Origin: an uncultured Gammaproteobacteria bacterium
GTDB taxonomy: Bacteria > Pseudomonadota > Gammaproteobacteria > Rariloculales > Rariloculaceae
Reading direction: 5' to 3'
Assembly: GCA_946887385.1 (NCBI GenBank)
Contig: CAMPKU010000076.1
Location: 1-16,933 of the forward strand
Length of the DNA stretch: 16,933 nt
The notes under the pieces were generated by a model, which saw nothing but the letters and a program-made list of their open reading frames with translations, was not told the origin of the DNA and searched no databases. Each line of letters begins with the position of its first letter. Within the stretch, counting starts at the first letter, position 1. The translations under genes were made by a program, and so were the position numbers. Of the stretch, positions 14,291 to 16,933 are shown piece by piece.

Positions 14291-14674
14291 TCAGGGCTCG
14301 TTCCGGCGCCACGCGTTCCAGCAGTCGGCGCCTCCGCCTTGGCGCGCAACGCGCACCACTTCTTCCGTGTCGGAAATCAGAAACCGCACGACGCAACGCG
14401 CGCCGCCGTTCGGACGAATGGCGATACCGCCCAGCGTAGGCCTTATTTTTATGCGCTTCTCGTATACGAGCACGGGATTCGCGCCGCGCATTTCGGTTTC
14501 GGCTTCACGACCCCACACCTCGCGGACGCGCGCGACCGATTGGCCGCGCCATGTCGACAAGAGGTAATCGAGCCGCTCCGTGGGAGTGGCGAGCGGGCCC
14601 GGCGCCTGCGCCGCCAACGCACCCGCACCGCTCCCGCCTAACACCACTAGGAGCCAGACACGCCAGCGCTTCAT
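14291..14674 (-). CDS. Small secreted hypothetical protein
   Basis: A 127-residue protein. Residues 1-24 are a signal peptide (MKRWRVWLLVVLGGSG, cleavage near L-A-A-Q-A). The mature part opens ERLDYLLSTWRGQSVARVREVWG (33-55), which resembles small envelope proteins with a repeated L-L-x-x-W-x-G-x-x-x-x-x-x-x-x-x-W-G pattern, followed by a strand VLVYEKRI and RCVVRFLIS. C94 and C118 could form a disulfide. The frame is open to 14764, but the ATG at 14674 has GGTGG upstream and begins the signal peptide; the longer version would run into the DegQ terminator. I do not know its function. TTGACG at 14734-14739 on the minus strand could be a -35 box, but no matching -10 box stands at the right distance. 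Confidence 0.7.
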   Translation of the reverse strand: MKRWRVWLLVVLGGSGAGALAAQAPGPLATPTERLDYLLSTWRGQSVARVREVWGREAETEMRGANPVLVYEKRIKIRPTLGGIAIRPNGGARCVVRFLISDTEEVVRVARQGGGADCWNAWRRNEP

Positions 14675-14742
14675 GGTTCCACCGTACGTTGTTGTTCTAG
14701 TTCGCCGGAACGCGCGAAGTCTAGCAAGGAAAACGTCAAGCC

Positions 14743-14789
14743 AAAAAAAAAGGGCCCCGGCCAAGGGGGGAGGGGAACGGCCGAGGCCC
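14743..14789 (-). terminator. Intrinsic terminator of the DegQ/HtrA gene
   Basis: Read on the minus strand, GGGCCTCGGCC (14789-14779) and GGCCGGGGCCC (14762-14752) form an 11-pair stem with one G-U pair, a pyrimidine-rich 16-base loop, and an unbroken run of nine T (14751-14743). The stem begins 16 bases past the TAA at 14806. All features of a classic Rho-independent terminator are present on this strand only. Confidence 0.93.
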
Positions 14790-14805
14790 CTAAAAACCGC
14801 GTCTG

Positions 14806-16296
14806 TTACGAGAAGCTGAGCGCCACGAACTGCTGCGAGCTGCCGCGGCGCACGAGCAACAGCGCCGTGCCGTTGCCCTGCCGTGCCGCATTGAGAGCCG
14901 CAGTTGCGTCCGCGACGCTGCTAACGGCTTGATCGTTCACGCGCGTAATCACGTCGCCGGGGCGCAAGCCCTTCTCCGCGGCTGCGCTGCCGGGCTCCAC
15001 GGCGGTGATGACCACGCCGTTCACGTCGCGCGGGATGCCGAGCGTCGCCCGCTCGGCATCCGTGAGCGTTCGCAACGCGAGCCCTACCGCCGCGCTTGCG
15101 TCACCCGACGCGCCGCCCCGGCCGGTCGCGGCCACGGCCTCGTTAGGCGCTTCGCCGAGCTCGACGGTGAGCTCCCGGCTGCGGCCATCGCGCCACACCG
15201 TCACCTTGGCGGCCGTGTTCGGCGTGGCCGCGGCCACGGCGCGCGTCAACGTGCGCGTGGAGTCCACCTCGCGATCGTTGAACCGCGTGATCACGTCGCC
15301 CGCTTGCACGCCACCGCGCGCGGCGGGGCTGCCGTCAACCACTTCGGCCACGAGCGCGCCATCCGTACCGTCCAAGCGCAACGATCGCGCGAGCTCTTCG
15401 TCTAGATCCTGGATCGACACGCCGAGGTAGCCGCGCTCGACCGAGCCGGTCTCGCGCAGGTCAGCCACGATGTCCTTCACCTGATTGGCGGGAATCGCAA
15501 AGCCGATACCGACGTTGCCGCCGTTCGGCGAGAAGATTGCGGTGTTCACGCCGACGACTTCGCCTGCCACGTTGAAGATGGGACCGCCGGAGTTGCCGAA
15601 GTTTATCGGCGCGTCCACTTGCAGGTAGTCGTTGTCGTTGTATTGATTCAAGCGGATGTCGCGGCCGCGCGCCGAGATGATACCGGCCGTGGCCGATCCG
15701 CCGAGGCCGAACGGATTGCCGATCGCCACCACCCAATCGCCCACGCGTGCCTTGTCGGAATCGCCGAACGCGACGTACGGCAGCCCGCTCGCGTCGATCT
15801 TGATGAGCGCGAGGTCGGTGCGCGCATCGCTACCGACTAGGCTGGCGTCGAACTTGCGCCCGTCCTGCAAAGTGACGGTGATCTCCTCGGCGCCGCCCGC
15901 CACGTGATTGTTCGTGACGATGTAGCCGCCGGCGTCGATCAGAAAGCCGGAACCCTGCCCTTCGCTGCGGCGTTGAAACTCGCGCGGATCGCCGTCGAAG
16001 AACCGCTCGAAAAACTCGAACGGAAACTGCTGCGGGCCGGGCGCATTGGGCGAGAATTCGAACCTCGTCGGCTGGCTCCTCTCCACTTTCATCACCGCGA
16101 TGTTCACGACGGCCGGGCTCACGGCCTCGATAACGTCGGCGAATGAAACCGCGGGCGCGGCCGGCGTGCGCGGAGCGACCGGCTGGGCCGCGATGCCGCC
16201 GTCGATGCTCAAGAACGAAAAGGTCAGTACACCGGCTCCGAGGGCGCCCACGAGCCAGGCTGCCCGCGCGGAGTTTTTCTTCCACTGCTCGGTCAT
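14806..16296 (-). CDS. degQ: DegQ/HtrA-family periplasmic serine protease
   Basis: A 496-residue protease and chaperone of periplasmic protein quality control. It has an N-terminal signal or anchor segment (about 11-38), a trypsin-like domain with the catalytic triad H131 (TNNHVAGG), D161 (ARTDLALI) and S236 (NFGNSGGP), then two PDZ domains at about 270-370 and 400-495, the second carrying LGIPRDVNGVVITAVEPGSA and ITRVNDQAV. Length and two PDZ domains match DegP, DegQ and MucD; these cannot be separated here, and the short loop before the triad favours DegQ or MucD. The ATG at 16296 is preferred over that at 16329 because AAGGAG lies 7 bases upstream. It is alone in its unit, closed by a strong terminator, and divergent from a DUF6491 gene. 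A possible promoter (TTGACG, TAGCCT) lies upstream. Confidence 0.97.
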   Translation of the reverse strand: MTEQWKKNSARAAWLVGALGAGVLTFSFLSIDGGIAAQPVAPRTPAAPAVSFADVIEAVSPAVVNIAVMKVERSQPTRFEFSPNAPGPQQFPFEFFERFFDGDPREFQRRSEGQGSGFLIDAGGYIVTNNHVAGGAEEITVTLQDGRKFDASLVGSDARTDLALIKIDASGLPYVAFGDSDKARVGDWVVAIGNPFGLGGSATAGIISARGRDIRLNQYNDNDYLQVDAPINFGNSGGPIFNVAGEVVGVNTAIFSPNGGNVGIGFAIPANQVKDIVADLRETGSVERGYLGVSIQDLDEELARSLRLDGTDGALVAEVVDGSPAARGGVQAGDVITRFNDREVDSTRTLTRAVAAATPNTAAKVTVWRDGRSRELTVELGEAPNEAVAATGRGGASGDASAAVGLALRTLTDAERATLGIPRDVNGVVITAVEPGSAAAEKGLRPGDVITRVNDQAVSSVADATAALNAARQGNGTALLLVRRGSSQQFVALSFS

Positions 16297-16336
16297 CGCT
16301 GCACTCCTTGAGACCGTTGTGTCCTTCATGACGCAC

Positions 16337-16363
16337 AGGCTAGTGACCGCGGACTTACGTCAA
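16337..16363 (-). promoter_or_regulatory. Possible promoter of the DegQ/HtrA gene
   Basis: On the minus strand TTGACG (16363-16358) and TAGCCT (16342-16337) are separated by 15 bases, shorter than the usual 17. ACTAGCCT is repeated in the opposite direction at the divergent gene (16442-16449). I looked for an RpoE-type promoter (GGAACTT with TCTGA), common for this protease family, and found only a poor CAAACTT-like match. Confidence 0.3.
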
Positions 16364-16421
16364 GCTCACCGCTTCCCTACGGTTTTGTAATGAACGGCCG
16401 GAAATCTCGTGAATCGTTAAG

Positions 16422-16449
16422 TTTGCGTTCAGCCCGCTGCGACTAGCCT
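16422..16449 (+). promoter_or_regulatory. Possible promoter of the DUF6491 gene
   Basis: TTTGCG (16422-16427) and TAGCCT (16444-16449) are separated by 16 bases. Transcription would begin about 32 bases before the ATG at 16489. The -10-like element and its neighbours (GACTAGCCTTGC) mirror the corresponding element of the divergent DegQ promoter. Confidence 0.3.
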
Positions 16450-16488
16450 TGCACCACGGTCCAATGCTGCATGCAGGAGAAAAACGCC

Positions 16489-16890
16489 ATGAGTAGCACG
16501 TTGCGCAAGCTGGCCGCCCTCGGGGCGCTGGTGGGTTTGACGGTGGGCTCGGGTGCGAGTTTCGCGGCAACCGGCAGCGACGCCGGCGATGCGCCGACAT
16601 TCGCGTTCGAGCAAGTCGACAGCATTCCGATGCTGCGGCGGCCGCATAGCTGGCAGGTCATCGATGACGACACCGTCGTCGTGTGGGCGACGGCGTTCGA
16701 TCCGTATCTGGTCGAATTGGCGTTCCGGAGCCATGACCTCAAGTTCGCCGAGGTGATCGGCATCACGCAGTTCGGTAGCCGCGTGTATGCCAAGTTCGAT
16801 GCGGTGAAGGTCGGCGGCTTCCGCTACCCTATCGACAGCATTTATAAGATGTCCCGCGAAGAGGCCCGCAATCTCGTGCGAGGCACCTGA
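16489..16890 (+). CDS. DUF6491 family secreted protein
   Basis: A 133-residue protein. Residues 1-27 form a signal peptide (basic MSSTLRK, hydrophobic AALGALVGLTV, cleavage after S-F-A-A). The mature part matches DUF6491: VDSIPMLRRPHSWQVIDDDTVVVWA (43-67), DPYLVELAFRSHDLKFAEVIGITQ (71-94), VYAKFDAVKVGGFRYPIDSIYKM (99-121) and a closing charged helix. The conserved cysteine common before P-I-x-x-I in this family appears to be tyrosine here (RYPIDSI). Function unknown; members are small, periplasmic and mostly gammaproteobacterial. The ATG at 16489 is chosen because AGGAG lies 9 bases upstream; the in-frame ATG at 16471 overlaps that site and lacks its own. A hairpin follows the stop (see 16902-16933). 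Confidence 0.85.
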   Translation: MSSTLRKLAALGALVGLTVGSGASFAATGSDAGDAPTFAFEQVDSIPMLRRPHSWQVIDDDTVVVWATAFDPYLVELAFRSHDLKFAEVIGITQFGSRVYAKFDAVKVGGFRYPIDSIYKMSREEARNLVRGT

Positions 16891-16901
16891 GTTTCGTTGC
16901 G

Positions 16902-16933
16902 GGTCTCGGCCTTTCCCCCCCTGGGCCGGGACC
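16902..16933 (+). terminator. Terminator hairpin of the DUF6491 gene, cut by window edge
   Basis: GGTCTCGGCC (16902-16911) pairs with GGCCGGGACC (16924-16933), 10 pairs with one G-U, around a pyrimidine-rich 12-base loop. It starts 11 bases after the stop. The window ends exactly at the foot of the stem, so the expected T run cannot be seen. Confidence 0.7.

Noticed and set aside
16363..16430. An RpoE-type stress promoter for the DegQ/HtrA gene
   Set aside because: The best match (CAAACTT followed at 16 bases by TCCGG) is poor at both boxes.
1..16933. CRISPR arrays, tRNA or rRNA genes, insertion sequences, attachment sites, replication origin
   Set aside because: I looked for repeated spacers, tRNA-like cloverleaf sequences, transposase motifs, long terminal repeats and clustered DnaA boxes and saw none.

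Overview
The window is GC-rich, gene-dense chromosomal DNA of a Gram-negative bacterium. It encodes a TonB-dependent receptor, an outer-membrane barrel protein, many signal peptides and a DegQ/HtrA protease. The set of families (DUF4404, DUF6491, RlmN-like radical SAM enzyme, HupE/UreJ with a linked PpiC protein, Omp_AT-like barrel) suggests a gammaproteobacterium, perhaps of the Steroidobacter/Nevskia/Woeseia type. That placement is inference from family content, not a phylogenetic result. I see no tRNA, rRNA, CRISPR array, insertion sequence or prophage gene, and no gene-free stretch longer than 300 bases.

Layout from left to right. (1) A minus-strand group: the first 18 codons of a Tat-exported protein cut by the window edge, a secreted DUF3237 protein, and a tight pair of unknown membrane proteins. 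(2) A divergent region at 1940-2132 with a plausible minus-strand promoter and a foldable inverted repeat leads to a plus-strand pair: a secreted glyoxalase-like (VOC) protein and an RlmN-like RNA methyltransferase. (3) A strong hairpin separates that pair from a convergent 1078-residue TonB-dependent receptor. (4) A minus-strand membrane protein with a winged-helix-like tail and a DUF4404 protein follow. (5) A plus-strand orphan of clearly lower G+C, with a DG-x-HR motif, ends 3 bases from the convergent end of a PQQ/heme c dehydrogenase with an unusual metal site. (6) Divergent from the dehydrogenase are a DUF488 protein and an outer-membrane barrel protein. (7) Convergent to those is a translationally coupled PpiC-like/HupE membrane pair, preceded by a small secreted protein. 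(8) The window ends with a DegQ/HtrA protease carrying a textbook terminator, divergent from a secreted DUF6491 protein.

Most products act in the envelope: three or more small periplasmic proteins, two outer-membrane proteins, a periplasmic quinohemoprotein, a quality-control protease and a metal-permease-like protein with a membrane-tethered chaperone-like partner. The genes do not form one pathway; they are several short transcription units. The most unusual points are the PQQ dehydrogenase with two substituted calcium ligands and no vicinal disulfide, the membrane-anchored winged-helix protein, the low-GC ParB/sulfiredoxin-like orphan, and the unassigned membrane-protein pair at 701-1939.
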